Program-made: the position numbers and the translations under genes
In this document: positions 15,658 through 24,826 of the stretch, in pieces
Position numbering within the stretch: position 1 is the first letter of the stretch
Layout of the letters: each line of letters starts with the position of its first letter
The notes under the pieces: model-generated
Told to the model about the DNA's origin: nothing
Seen by the model: only the letters and a program-made list of their open reading frames with translations
The model's database searches: none
Assembly (NCBI GenBank): GCA_023435725.1
Contig: JAEYRD010000085.1
Coordinates: 1-37,166, forward strand
Direction of reading: 5' to 3'
DNA length: 37,166 nt
Source of the DNA: Pseudomonadota bacterium
GTDB lineage: Bacteria; Pseudomonadota; Alphaproteobacteria; Rhizobiales; Xanthobacteraceae

Positions 15658-16887
15658 ATGTCCCAGGCGGGCCCGATCCTTTTTGTGTCCAATGCCGAGC
15701 GGCCCGCCTTCATTGCGGCGCTGGACGAGGCCCGACTCTTTCCCGTGGTCGACACCGATTGGGCCAGCGCGGCGCGCGCGGTCGAGCAGGTGCAGCCGGC
15801 CGCGGTTCTCGCCGCGATGCATAGCGGACACGAGCCGTATCTGGCGACGCTCGCCAAAGAGATCGCCGGCCAATCGCTGTACCTCCCCTTCGTGGCCCTG
15901 GATGCGGCGGGCATACTTCCACACAACGCCCTGCCCTTTTCCTCGCGCAGCGGCAATCCCGATCGCCTGGTCGCGCGGCTGCGCGCCGCGCTGCGGGTCC
16001 GCACGCTCCACGCCACGGTGCTGCGTCGCCTGCCGGAAGTCACGACAAAGGTCGCGTTGCCGGGTGGCGACCCCGCGCGCGATGCCACGGTGCTCCTGAT
16101 CGGCCGCGGCGCCGCCTATCCTGCGCTCTCCGTCGCGCTCGGCGAACGCACCGGCGTCATCGGCGCGCTCTCGATCGAGGCCGCGGCAAAACATCTCAAC
16201 ACCCGTGACCTCGACGGCGTCGTGCTCGCCGAAGGTTTTACCGCGCGCGTTACCGATGCCTTCCTCACGGTGCTTGCCGAGGACACCCGCTTCCGCAGCC
16301 TGCCGGTGGTCGTCACCGCGCACCAGCTCACGCAGAGCTACGACCTGCCGAACCTCGAGCTCATCCCGGGCGAGCCGGCGAAGGTCGCCGCCAATGCGCT
16401 GCCCCTGATCCGACAGCGCGCGATGGAAGCGCAACTGAGCCGCGCGCTGCGCTCGATCGATGCCGGCGGCTGGCTCGATCCGCGCAGCGGCCTGCTCACG
16501 CTGGAAGCCTTTGCGCGTGATTTCTCCAACGCCGTCGAGCAGACCCTCGCCCGCGGTGGCGGCCTCTCCGTGGCACGCTTCGCTTTCGACCCCGGCAATT
16601 CCCGCGCCCAGCTGGATGCTGCGCGGATCCTGAGCCGCCTGATGCGGCAGATGGATTTTGGCGCGGTCCAGAAGGACGGCTCGGTCATCATCGTGTTCGC
16701 GGAAACCGACTTCCGCACCGCCCACATGATCGCCCGCCGCTTGTCGGCGGTGATGCGGCACACTTCGAACGGCAAGCACGAGATGCGCAGCGATCCCGTT
16801 GTCAGCGTCGACTCGCTGTCGCCCTCGGATACGGCGAGGTCGTTGCTGGCGCGGCTCTGCGCAGATGCGTCGCGGGCAGCGTCCTGA
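15658..16887 (+). CDS. REC-REC-GGDEF-like protein, catalytically degenerate, I-site kept (PopA-like layout)
   Basis: A 409-residue cytoplasmic protein. Residues 5-115 and 142-255 have the alternating beta/alpha pattern of response-regulator receivers, but neither has an aspartate at the expected phosphorylation point (LAAMH and GVVLAEG). Residues 275-370 resemble a GGDEF domain: RSGLLTLEAFARDF in place of LTGL.NRR.F, and a late AHMIARRLSAVM helix. The GGDEF loop is replaced by KDGSV (339-343), so no diguanylate cyclase activity is expected. RQMD (330-333) sits exactly five residues before it, the spacing of the inhibitory RxxD c-di-GMP site. The layout recalls Caulobacter PopA, a c-di-GMP-binding cell-cycle adaptor, but orthology is not shown. 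ATG 15658 was chosen as start, preceded by AGAG. Confidence 0.7.
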   Translation: MSQAGPILFVSNAERPAFIAALDEARLFPVVDTDWASAARAVEQVQPAAVLAAMHSGHEPYLATLAKEIAGQSLYLPFVALDAAGILPHNALPFSSRSGNPDRLVARLRAALRVRTLHATVLRRLPEVTTKVALPGGDPARDATVLLIGRGAAYPALSVALGERTGVIGALSIEAAAKHLNTRDLDGVVLAEGFTARVTDAFLTVLAEDTRFRSLPVVVTAHQLTQSYDLPNLELIPGEPAKVAANALPLIRQRAMEAQLSRALRSIDAGGWLDPRSGLLTLEAFARDFSNAVEQTLARGGGLSVARFAFDPGNSRAQLDAARILSRLMRQMDFGAVQKDGSVIIVFAETDFRTAHMIARRLSAVMRHTSNGKHEMRSDPVVSVDSLSPSDTARSLLARLCADASRAAS

Positions 16888-16904
16888 GCAGCGCTTCGCG
16901 CTGC
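16888..16904 (+). terminator. Hairpin directly after the GGDEF-like gene
   Basis: GCAGCGC-TTC-GCGCTGC is a perfect 7-bp stem with a 3-base loop beginning at the first base after the TGA stop. It has no T-run, so it may be a weak or Rho-assisted terminator, or an mRNA-end stabiliser. Confidence 0.4.
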
Positions 16905-16968
16905 GCCGCGTTCCCGACAAGTGAGCCCTGACATTCGGCTCTAGCTCGGCCGCATCCGCCCATGCTTT

Positions 16969-16988
16969 GATGATCCGCCGGGATCATC
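16969..16988. promoter_or_regulatory. Inverted repeat upstream of the GMC oxidoreductase gene
   Basis: GATGATCC (16969-16976) and GGATCATC (16981-16988) form a perfect 8-bp inverted repeat around GCCG, 25 bases before ATG 17014. It could be an operator or a hairpin in the 5' untranslated region that affects translation. Confidence 0.4.
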
Positions 16989-17013
16989 GAGAAGCAAACC
17001 CAGAAGCACACCC

Positions 17014-18597
17014 ATGTATGATGTCATCGTCGTCGGCGGCGGTTCCGCCGGTGCCGCAATTGCCGCAAGGCTTTCGGAAGTCCCATCCAAGCGCGTGCTG
17101 CTGCTGGAGGCAGGCCTCGACTGGCGCGCCGCCGACGCGCCCTGGGAAGTCACCACGGCGAACCCGATCCCGATCATCCACCAGCGCGAATTCCAGGAGA
17201 AGTGGCAGTGGCCGAACCTGCATGCGCGCCGCGTCGCGGGCCAGGAGCAGCGCTTCTACTGGCGTGGCAAGGGTCTCGGCGGGTCCTCGATGATGAACGG
17301 CCAGATCGCGATCCGCGGCGTCGCCGACGCGTTCGACGAATGGGCCGCGATGGGCTGCACCGGCTGGTCCGCCAGGGACGTGATGCCGCTGTTCTCGGTG
17401 ATCGAGGACGACCTCGCATTCGGTGACAGGCCCGGCCATGGCAAGGGCGGGCCGCTGCCGGTCTATCGCGCGCCGCCGGAGACATGGGGACCGGTCGATC
17501 GCGGCCTTCGCGATGCCGCGCTCGCTGCAGGATATGCGTGGTGCGACGACGTCAACGGCCCCGATGGCGAAGGCGTTGCCTGCTATCCCATCAACAGCCG
17601 CAACCTGCGCCGGATCTCGACCAACGAGGCCTATCTGGAGCCGGCGCGCGGCCGCGCCAATCTGGAGATCCGTGGGCACGCCCTGGTGGACCGCCTCGTG
17701 ATCGAGAACGGCCGGGCGACCGGCGTAATCGTGCATATCGAGGGACTAGGCACGCAGGAGATCAGCGCACGCGAGATCGTGCTCTGCGCCGGCGCGATCC
17801 ACAGCCCAGCCATCCTCATGCGCTCGGGCATTGGACCTGCCGATGAATTGAAGGCGATGGGCATCGCGGTCGAGCGCGATTTGCCGGTCGGCAGGCACTA
17901 TTTCGACCATCCGCTGTTCCGCACGACGATCCAGCTTCGCGAACAGCTTCGCCCCACCGATCGCGACACCCGCCACACCAATTGCTGCGTCACCTACTCG
18001 TCGGGCCTCGCCAACGGCGGCAAGCGCGACATGATCCTGATCTGCTTCAATCACCGCGGCATCGGCAATCCCGGCGCGATCGGCGCCGGCCTCTACAACG
18101 CCTTTTCGCGCGGTACCTTGAAGCTGGCCTCGCCCGATGCCTCCGTCGATCCCATCGTCGAGGAGAACATGCTGGCCGATCCGCGCGACATGGAACGCAT
18201 GGTCGACGCCGTGAAACGGCTCGCCGTTCTCACCACGCAGCCGGCGCTGGCAGGCATCGCCGACTGGATCCGCCTCACCGACACCGACATGACGCTGCCG
18301 CAGGCCGCAGCGTTGCCGCCCCAGGAGCTGGAAGCCGTGCTGCGCCGCGACACCGGCGACATCCAGCACGCCGCGGGCTCGTGCCGCATGACCGGCTTCA
18401 ACGACACCAATGGCGCTGTCAATCCTGACGGCACCGTGAAGGGCATCGCGGCCTTGCGCGTCGCGGACGCCTCGATCATGCCCGCCGACTGCCGCGCCAA
18501 CACCCACTTCACCACGGTGGTCATTGGCGAGATGATCGCACGCATGATGTTGCGGAAGGCCGAGGCGGCGACGCCGACCGCCATACCGGCGGAATAA
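17014..18597 (+). CDS. GMC-family FAD-dependent oxidoreductase
   Basis: A 527-residue glucose-methanol-choline oxidoreductase acting on an alcohol substrate with FAD. The N-terminal dinucleotide-binding motif is DVIVVGGGSAGAAIAARL (residues 3-20). KGLGGSSMMNGQIAIRG near 90 is GMC signature 1 and GAIHSPAILMRSGIGP near 267 is signature 2. The C-terminal active-site region has IQHAAGSCRM and RANTHFTTVVIGEMIA, supplying the conserved catalytic histidine pair. Choline dehydrogenase, alcohol dehydrogenase and related dehydrogenases share these motifs; I cannot name the substrate. No signal peptide is present. It stands alone, between a c-di-GMP-type protein and the palindrome that follows mfd. Confidence 0.9.
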   Translation: MYDVIVVGGGSAGAAIAARLSEVPSKRVLLLEAGLDWRAADAPWEVTTANPIPIIHQREFQEKWQWPNLHARRVAGQEQRFYWRGKGLGGSSMMNGQIAIRGVADAFDEWAAMGCTGWSARDVMPLFSVIEDDLAFGDRPGHGKGGPLPVYRAPPETWGPVDRGLRDAALAAGYAWCDDVNGPDGEGVACYPINSRNLRRISTNEAYLEPARGRANLEIRGHALVDRLVIENGRATGVIVHIEGLGTQEISAREIVLCAGAIHSPAILMRSGIGPADELKAMGIAVERDLPVGRHYFDHPLFRTTIQLREQLRPTDRDTRHTNCCVTYSSGLANGGKRDMILICFNHRGIGNPGAIGAGLYNAFSRGTLKLASPDASVDPIVEENMLADPRDMERMVDAVKRLAVLTTQPALAGIADWIRLTDTDMTLPQAAALPPQELEAVLRRDTGDIQHAAGSCRMTGFNDTNGAVNPDGTVKGIAALRVADASIMPADCRANTHFTTVVIGEMIARMMLRKAEAATPTAIPAE

Positions 18598-18616
18598 CGG
18601 CTGCAGCAACAACAGC

Positions 18617-18696
18617 CGTCATTGCGAGCGAAGCGAAGCAATCCAGAATCTTTCCGCGGAGATAGTCTGGATTGCTTCGCTTCGCTCGCAATGACG
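18617..18696. repeat. Large REP-type palindrome (31-bp perfect arms)
   Basis: The arms at 18617-18647 and 18666-18696 are perfect reverse complements over 31 bases, separated by 18 bases. They begin CGTCATTGCGAGCG and contain repeated GCGAAGC units. Such GTCATTGCGAGCGAAGCGAAGCAATCC-type elements are very common between genes in Bradyrhizobium and relatives (general knowledge). It lies between the convergent GMC and mfd genes and may also act as a transcription barrier. Confidence 0.9.
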
Positions 18697-18714
18697 TGGT
18701 GAGAAACTACGCCC

Positions 18715-21700
18715 CTACGCCGCCTTCTTGCTGTGCGCGAGTTGCGCCAGCTGCCGCAGGATCTCCGTGGTTCCGGCGAGACGCTCTTCGGGGGTCTCCC
18801 AATCCTGCAGGAACACCACCTTCATGTCGGGCCGTACCTTCGCAGCCTGACCGTGGCTGCGGATGAACGACACCAGCCGGTCGGGATAGGCGAACGAATT
18901 GTCACGGAAGGCAATGACTGCCCCCTTCGGGCCGGCGTCGATCTTCTCGACATTGGCCCTGCGGCAGAACGCCTTGATCGCGGCGACCTTGAAGAGATAG
19001 CGGACCTCGTCCGGCAGGACGCCGAAACGGTCGCGCATCTCGGCGCCAAAGTTCTCGATCTCCTCCTCGGTGTCGAGATCGGCAAGACGGCGGTACAGCG
19101 ATAGCCGCACCGAGAGATCGCCGACGTAATCCTCCGGAATGAGCACCGGCATGCCGATGGTGATCTGCGGCGACCAGCGGTCGGCGGCAGGCTCGGATAC
19201 GCCGGCCTTGAGGTTGACGATCGCCTCCTCCAGCATCGACTGGTAGAGCTCGAAGCCGACCTCCTTGATGTGGCCGGACTGCTCCTCGCCGAGGAGATTG
19301 CCCGCGCCGCGGATGTCGAGGTCGTGGGAGGCGAGCTGGAAGCCCGCGCCCAGCGTCTCCAGCGATTGCAGCACGGTGAGGCGGCGCTCGGCCTGCGCCG
19401 TGATCTTCTGCTGCGCCGGCAGCGTGAACAGCGCGTACGCGCGCAGCTTGGAGCGGCCGACGCGGCCGCGGAGCTGATAGAGCTGGGCAAGGCCGAACAT
19501 GTCGGCGCGATGCACGATCAGCGTGTTGGCGTTGGGAATGTCGAGGCCGGATTCCACGATGGTGGTCGACAGCAGGATGTCGAACTTGCCGTCGTAGAAC
19601 GCGGTCATGATGTCCTCGATCACGGCGGGCGGCATCTGCCCGTGCGCGACCGCGACCTTCATCTCCGGCACGTTCTTGTCGAGGAAGTCCTTGACCTCGG
19701 CGAGGTCGTCGATGCGCGGCACCACGTAGAAGGCCTGGCCGCCGCGATAGCGTTCGCGGAGCAGCGCCTCGCGGATCATCAGCGGATCATGCGGGGCGAC
19801 GAAGGTGCGGACTGCGAGCCGATCGACCGGGGGCGAGGCGATGATCGAGAGTTCGCGAACGCCCGTCAGCGCCAATTGCAACGTGCGCGGAATCGGCGTC
19901 GCCGACAACGTCAGCACATGCACCTCGGCACGGAGCGCCTTCAGCCGCTCCTTGTGGCTGACACCGAAATGCTGCTCCTCGTCGACGATGAGCAGGCCGA
20001 GGTCGCGGAACTTGATCGCCTTGCCGAGCAGTGCATGCGTGCCGACGACAATGTCGATGGAGCCGTCGGCGAGGCCCTTCTTGACTTGGTTGAGCTGCTT
20101 GGTCGGGATCAGGCGCGAGGCTTGCGCCACCTGCACCGGGAAGCCCTTGAAGCGCTCGGTAAACGTCTTGTGGTGCTGGCGAGCGAGCAACGTGGTCGGC
20201 ACCACGACCGCGACCTGCTTGCCGTCGAGCGCAACCGCGAAGGCGGCGCGCAGCGCGACTTCCGTCTTACCAAAGCCGACGTCGCCACAGATCAGCCGGT
20301 CCATCGGACGGCCCTTTTCGAGGTCCTTCAACGTGGATTCGATCGCGCCAAGCTGGTCCTCGGTCTCGTCATAGGGGAAGCGCGCGCAGAACTCGTCATA
20401 GACGCCCGGCTGCACCGGCAGCTTTGGCGCCTCGTGGAGCTGGCGTTCGGCCGCGATCTTGATCAACTCGCCCGCGATCTCGCGGATGCGGTTCTTCAGT
20501 TTTGCTTTCCGGGTCTGCCAGCCCGAGCCACCGAGGCGGTCGAGCTCGACAGTGGTCTGGTCGGAGCCGTAGCGCGACAACAGCTCGATGTTCTCGACCG
20601 GCAGGAACAGCTTGGTCTCGGCAGCATAATGCAGCTCGAGGCAGTCATGCGGCGCCCCGGCGACGTCGAGGGTCTGCAGGCCGATGAAGCGGCCGATGCC
20701 GTGATCGACGTGGACGACGATGTCGCCGGCGGCAAGGCTCGTTACTTCCGAGATGAAGTTGTCGAGCTTGCGGCTGGCCTTGCGCGGCCGTACCAGGCGG
20801 TCGCCGAGAATATCCTGCTCGCTGATGAGCGCGATCTCGTCGGTCTCGAATCCGGTCTCCAAACCGAGCACGGCCAGCATGGTCTCGTTGCGCGGGGTCG
20901 CCTGCACCGTCCGCCAGCTGTTGACGCTGGTAGTGTGGGTCAGCTTGTGGTCGCGCAGCATCGAAGTCATGCGGTCGCGCGAGCCTTCGGTCCAGAGCGC
21001 GATCACCACCTTCTTGCGCTGCGCTTGCAGGGCCGTGACATGCGCGACGACGGACTCGAACACGTTGACCGTGGTGTCGTTGCGCTCCGGCGCGAAATCG
21101 CGGCCCTTGCGCGCGCCGGCATCGACGACGCTCGTGCCATCGGTCGGCACGGAAAACGGCGTCAGCCGCGCCAGCGGGATATCGCCAAGGCGCTTGCCCC
21201 ACTCTTCCTCAGTCAAATAGAGCCGATCAGGCGGCAGCGGCTTGTAGATGGCGCCGCCACCCGGATGCTCCATCGCATCGCGGCGGGCCTGGTAGTAGTC
21301 GAGGATCTGCTTGAAGCGCTCGCGAACGGCGTCTTCTGCCTGCGGCTCGATCGCCACGGCGGCACCTTGCAGATAGTCGAACAGCGTGTCCATCCGGTCC
21401 TGGAACAGCGGCAGCCAGTGCTCCATGCCGGGATGGCGGCGGCCCTCGCTGACGGCCTCATACAGCGCATCATCGCGCTCGGGCGCGCCGAACTCGGCGA
21501 CATAGCCCATGCGGAAGCGGCGGATGGTGTCGGTAACGAGCTGGAACTCGGAGACCGGCACGAGGTCGAGCGAACGCATGTCGAGCAGCGTGCGCTGGGT
21601 CTCGGCATCGAAGGTGCGGATCGACTCCAGACTATCGCCGAAGAAATCGAAACGGACCGGCTGCTCCAGGCCCGCCGGAAACAGGTCCAGAATGCCGCCG

Positions 21701-22233
21701 CGCACGGCATATTCGCCGGGCTCGCGCACGGTGGACGAGCGGTTGTAACCATTGTGCTCGAGCCAGGCAACGATGGTGTCCATCGGCACGACATTGCCGG
21801 GCGCGACCGACAGCGCCTGCGCGGCGACGAGCTCGCGCGCGGGTACGCGCTGCACGACGGCGTTCACCGTGGTCAGCACGATCAGCGGCTTGTCGCTGCC
21901 GGTCAGCGAAGCCAGCCGCGCCAGCGTGGTCAGGCGCTGCGCCAGGATGCCGCCATGCGGCGAGACGCGGTCATAAGGCTGGCAGTCCCAGGCCGGAAAG
22001 GTCAGCACCGGCAGATCGGGCGCGAAGAACTGCAGCGCGCGTTCGAGCTGCTGCATGCGCGGCCCGTCGCGGCAGACGATTGCAAGGCTCACAGCCGGCT
22101 TCTTCGGCCGCGCCGCGATGGCGCGGGCGAGATCGGAGACGACGAGGCCTTCGGCGCCTTCGGCGACATTGGCAAGCGTCAGCGCGCGGCCGGGCGCGAG
22201 CAGCTCGGCCGGCGATTTCATCCCCTGCTTCAT
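18715..22233 (-). CDS. mfd: Transcription-repair coupling factor Mfd
   Basis: A 1172-residue DNA translocase (E. coli Mfd has 1148) that removes RNA polymerase stalled at DNA lesions and recruits UvrA. The UvrB-homology N-terminal part includes FPAWDCQPYDRVSPHGGI and the EYAVRGGILDLFPAG stretch. The RNA-polymerase-interacting module covers about residues 500-570 (GDIVVHVDHGIGRFIGL). The RecG-like motor has Walker A GDVGFGKTE at 650-658, the DEEQHFG box at 751-757, then LSATPIPRTL and the QLRGRVGRS motif. The C-terminal UvrA-masking domain is present. ATG 22233 overlaps the sdhE stop codon by 4 bp, so it is translationally coupled to that small gene. Confidence 0.98.
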   Translation of the reverse strand: MKQGMKSPAELLAPGRALTLANVAEGAEGLVVSDLARAIAARPKKPAVSLAIVCRDGPRMQQLERALQFFAPDLPVLTFPAWDCQPYDRVSPHGGILAQRLTTLARLASLTGSDKPLIVLTTVNAVVQRVPARELVAAQALSVAPGNVVPMDTIVAWLEHNGYNRSSTVREPGEYAVRGGILDLFPAGLEQPVRFDFFGDSLESIRTFDAETQRTLLDMRSLDLVPVSEFQLVTDTIRRFRMGYVAEFGAPERDDALYEAVSEGRRHPGMEHWLPLFQDRMDTLFDYLQGAAVAIEPQAEDAVRERFKQILDYYQARRDAMEHPGGGAIYKPLPPDRLYLTEEEWGKRLGDIPLARLTPFSVPTDGTSVVDAGARKGRDFAPERNDTTVNVFESVVAHVTALQAQRKKVVIALWTEGSRDRMTSMLRDHKLTHTTSVNSWRTVQATPRNETMLAVLGLETGFETDEIALISEQDILGDRLVRPRKASRKLDNFISEVTSLAAGDIVVHVDHGIGRFIGLQTLDVAGAPHDCLELHYAAETKLFLPVENIELLSRYGSDQTTVELDRLGGSGWQTRKAKLKNRIREIAGELIKIAAERQLHEAPKLPVQPGVYDEFCARFPYDETEDQLGAIESTLKDLEKGRPMDRLICGDVGFGKTEVALRAAFAVALDGKQVAVVVPTTLLARQHHKTFTERFKGFPVQVAQASRLIPTKQLNQVKKGLADGSIDIVVGTHALLGKAIKFRDLGLLIVDEEQHFGVSHKERLKALRAEVHVLTLSATPIPRTLQLALTGVRELSIIASPPVDRLAVRTFVAPHDPLMIREALLRERYRGGQAFYVVPRIDDLAEVKDFLDKNVPEMKVAVAHGQMPPAVIEDIMTAFYDGKFDILLSTTIVESGLDIPNANTLIVHRADMFGLAQLYQLRGRVGRSKLRAYALFTLPAQQKITAQAERRLTVLQSLETLGAGFQLASHDLDIRGAGNLLGEEQSGHIKEVGFELYQSMLEEAIVNLKAGVSEPAADRWSPQITIGMPVLIPEDYVGDLSVRLSLYRRLADLDTEEEIENFGAEMRDRFGVLPDEVRYLFKVAAIKAFCRRANVEKIDAGPKGAVIAFRDNSFAYPDRLVSFIRSHGQAAKVRPDMKVVFLQDWETPEERLAGTTEILRQLAQLAHSKKAA

Positions 22234-22520
22234 GCGTCGCGGTCCGCGATCGGAAACGCCTTGATGCGGGCAAACAGCGCGCCGGTGACATCGGGGGGCA
22301 GCACCTTGTCGCCGGTGATGGCGGCGTAGAGATCGGGATCGTTGACCTCGAGCAGGCGCTCCAGCTCCTTCAGTTCGTCATCGGACAGATTGCCGATCTC
22401 GGCATCCGCGAAGCGGCCGAGGATCAGGTCCATCTCGCGCGTGCCGCGGTGCCAGCAGCGGAACAGCAGCCGCTTGCGGCGATTGTCCAGCCCGTCACTC
22501 GATCGTGTCGTTCCCGTCAT
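22230..22520 (-). CDS. sdhE: FAD assembly factor SdhE (succinate dehydrogenase assembly factor 2 family)
   Basis: A 96-residue helical protein that helps attach FAD covalently to the flavoprotein subunit of succinate dehydrogenase in the cytoplasm. The family signature RGTREMD (in LLFRCWHRGTREMDLILGRF, about residues 18-37) is intact, including the RGxxE motif needed for flavinylation. LSDDELKELERLLEVNDPDLYAAITG follows, also typical. Its stop overlaps the start of mfd (ATGA), and it is divergent from recG. I recall the same arrangement in related genomes but did not check it. Confidence 0.95.
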   Translation of the reverse strand: MTGTTRSSDGLDNRRKRLLFRCWHRGTREMDLILGRFADAEIGNLSDDELKELERLLEVNDPDLYAAITGDKVLPPDVTGALFARIKAFPIADRDA

Positions 22521-22660
22521 GTCTCAAATCCAGTCAAACGCCAAAAGCCCGGACGTGCCGGGCCGGGGTGATATAGCCACTCGGACCGGCCGTGTCAGCC
22601 CTCGATTTGCGCTTTCAATTTGGCCTGGCCCGATGCCTGCGTGCGGACACGAAAAAAGCC

Positions 22661-22690
22661 GTGGATGCCCGGCACAAAGCCGGGCAAGAG
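22661..22690. repeat. Short REP-like hairpin upstream of recG
   Basis: GCCCGGC (22667-22673) and GCCGGGC (22679-22685) form a 7-bp stem around ACAAA. The context, GTGGATGCCCGG...CCGGGC, resembles a common Bradyrhizobium intergenic palindrome. It lies in the divergent sdhE/recG gap, about 33 bases before the recG start. Confidence 0.5.
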
Positions 22691-22717
22691 GAGCCAAATC
22701 GATCCTAGATTCGCCCG

Positions 22718-24826
22718 ATGCGCCCCAGCCTGCTCAATCCGCTGTTTGCTCCCGTGACCAGCCTGCCCGGCGTCGGTCCGAAGCAGGACAAGCTGCTGCG
22801 CTATCTGCTCAGCCGCGATGAGACGCCGCGGCTGGTCGATCTCCTGCTGCACCTGCCGAGCCAGGTCATCGACCGGCGCGCCCGGCCGAAGATCCGCGAC
22901 GCTGTCCAGGGCACGATGGTGACGCTGGAGGTGACCGTCGACCGCCATCGCCCGCCCCCGCCGCGCAACTCACGCGCGCCGTATCTGGTCTATGCCAGCG
23001 ACGATACCGGCGACGTCGTGCTGACCTTCTTCCGCGCCAAGCCCGGCTATGTCGAAAAGCTGCTGCCGATGGGCGAGAAGCGCTACGTCTCCGGTACGCT
23101 GCAGATGTATGACGGCATCCCGCAGATCGTGCATCCGGACCGCGTGCTCGACGAGGAGGCGATTTCAAAACTCTCGGGCATCGACCCCGTCTATCCGCTG
23201 ACGCAAGGCCTTGCGCTCGGCTCGCTCCGACGCGCGATCGCGCAGGCGCTGCAGAAGCTGCCTGCCCTGCCCGAATGGATCAGCCCGGAGGTGATGCGCC
23301 GCTGCAATTTCCCGCCGATCGCGGAAGCCCTCACCCGCGTGCACCAGCCGGTCGAGCTCACGGACATCTTGCCCGACCAGCCGTTCTGGTCGCGCCTTGC
23401 CTTCGACGAGCTTCTGGCCGGCCAGCTCGCGTTGGCGCTAATCCGAGCTCAACTACGCCGCCCGGCCGGCGTGCGCAACGCCGGCGACGGGCATCTGCGC
23501 AACAAGATCATAGACGCCTTGCCCTATGCACTGACGCCCTCGCAGCGCAGCGCCGCAGCCGCCATTGCCGGCGACCTGCAACAGCCCGTGCGCATGCTCC
23601 GCCTGCTCCAGGGCGACGTCGGCTCCGGCAAGACCGTGGTGGCGCTCCTTGCGGCCGCAGCCGTCGCCGAAGCCGGCAAGCAGGCCGCGCTGATGGCGCC
23701 GACGGAAATCCTGGCGCGCCAGCACATCAAGACCATCGCGCCGCTCGCGGAGCGCGCAGGCATGCGGGTCGCGATCCTCACCGGCCGGGAAAAGGGCAAG
23801 GAACGGCGCGAGATCATCACGCAGCTCGCCGAGGGCGAGATCGATCTGCTCGTCGGCACCCATGCGCTGATCCAGGACGACGTGATCTTCAGGGATCTCG
23901 CTCTCGCCATCGTCGACGAGCAGCACCGCTTTGGCGTGCGCGAGCGCCTCGCGTTGACTTCGAAGGGCGAAGCCGTCGACGTGCTCGTGCTGAGTGCAAC
24001 GCCCATCCCGCGCACGCTGGTCCTGACCTATTTCGGCGACATGGACATCTCCGAGCTGCGCGAGAAGCCGGCCGGCCGCCAGCCGATCGACACCCGCGCG
24101 GTGCCGATGAGCCGGATCGAGGAGGTCATGGAAGGCGTCGGACGTGCGCTCCAGTCCGGCAAGCTGGTCTACTGGATCTGCCCGCTGGTCGAGGAATCCG
24201 AGGCCGAGGGCACCGAGCACCTCACCAATGCGACCAAGCGTTTCGAGAGCCTGCAGAAGCGGTTCGGCGGGCGCGTCGGCCTCGTTCATGGCCAGATGAA
24301 GGGCACCGAGAAGGACCGCGTGATGGGCCAGTTCGCCGCTCATGAGATCGGGCTGCTGGTCGCAACCACCGTGGTCGAGGTCGGCGTCGACGTGCCGGCC
24401 GCCACCATCATGGTGATCGAGAACGCCGAGCGCTTCGGCCTCGCGCAGCTACACCAGTTGCGCGGCCGGATCGGTCGAGGCTCGGAAGCCTCGACGTGCC
24501 TCCTGCTCTACTCGGAGCCACTCGGCGAAATGTCGAAGGCGCGGCTGAAGGTGATCCGGGAGACCACCGACGGCTTTCGCATCGCCGAGGAAGACCTGAA
24601 GCTGCGCGGCGAAGGCGACGTGCTCGGCGTGCGCCAGAGCGGCCTGCCCGGCTACCGCATCGCGCGCTCGGAAGTCCATAGCCAGCTCATCACCCAGGCG
24701 CGCGACGAAGCCCTGCGCATCCTGAAGGACGATCCGAAGCTGAGGGGCGAGCGCGGCGAGGCGCTAAGGTGCCTGTTGTATCTCTACGAGCGGGACGAGG
24801 CGATCCCACTGATCGGGGCGGGTTAG
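22718..24826 (+). CDS. recG: ATP-dependent DNA helicase RecG
   Basis: A 702-residue helicase that remodels stalled replication forks and Holliday-type junctions. The wedge (OB-fold) domain fills about residues 60-150, after the characteristic opening VTSLPGVGPKQDKLLRYLL. The motor shows Walker A GDVGSGKT at 299-306, PTEILARQH, DEQHRFG at 400-406, LSATPIPRTL, QLRGRIGRG and the C-terminal TRG-like region LKLRGEGDVLGVRQSGLPGYRIA. Length matches the family (E. coli 693). No obvious ribosome site sits right before ATG 22718. The TAG stop (24824-24826) overlaps by two bases the TAA stop of the convergent gene. Confidence 0.97.
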   Translation: MRPSLLNPLFAPVTSLPGVGPKQDKLLRYLLSRDETPRLVDLLLHLPSQVIDRRARPKIRDAVQGTMVTLEVTVDRHRPPPPRNSRAPYLVYASDDTGDVVLTFFRAKPGYVEKLLPMGEKRYVSGTLQMYDGIPQIVHPDRVLDEEAISKLSGIDPVYPLTQGLALGSLRRAIAQALQKLPALPEWISPEVMRRCNFPPIAEALTRVHQPVELTDILPDQPFWSRLAFDELLAGQLALALIRAQLRRPAGVRNAGDGHLRNKIIDALPYALTPSQRSAAAAIAGDLQQPVRMLRLLQGDVGSGKTVVALLAAAAVAEAGKQAALMAPTEILARQHIKTIAPLAERAGMRVAILTGREKGKERREIITQLAEGEIDLLVGTHALIQDDVIFRDLALAIVDEQHRFGVRERLALTSKGEAVDVLVLSATPIPRTLVLTYFGDMDISELREKPAGRQPIDTRAVPMSRIEEVMEGVGRALQSGKLVYWICPLVEESEAEGTEHLTNATKRFESLQKRFGGRVGLVHGQMKGTEKDRVMGQFAAHEIGLLVATTVVEVGVDVPAATIMVIENAERFGLAQLHQLRGRIGRGSEASTCLLLYSEPLGEMSKARLKVIRETTDGFRIAEEDLKLRGEGDVLGVRQSGLPGYRIARSEVHSQLITQARDEALRILKDDPKLRGERGEALRCLLYLYERDEAIPLIGAG

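Noticed and set aside
19270..22329. An uninterrupted frame of about 1000 codons antisense to mfd
   Set aside because: It is the mirror of a well-conserved gene in GC-rich DNA, has no recognisable domains and is full of Arg/Ala/Gln/His. A codon-bias shadow.
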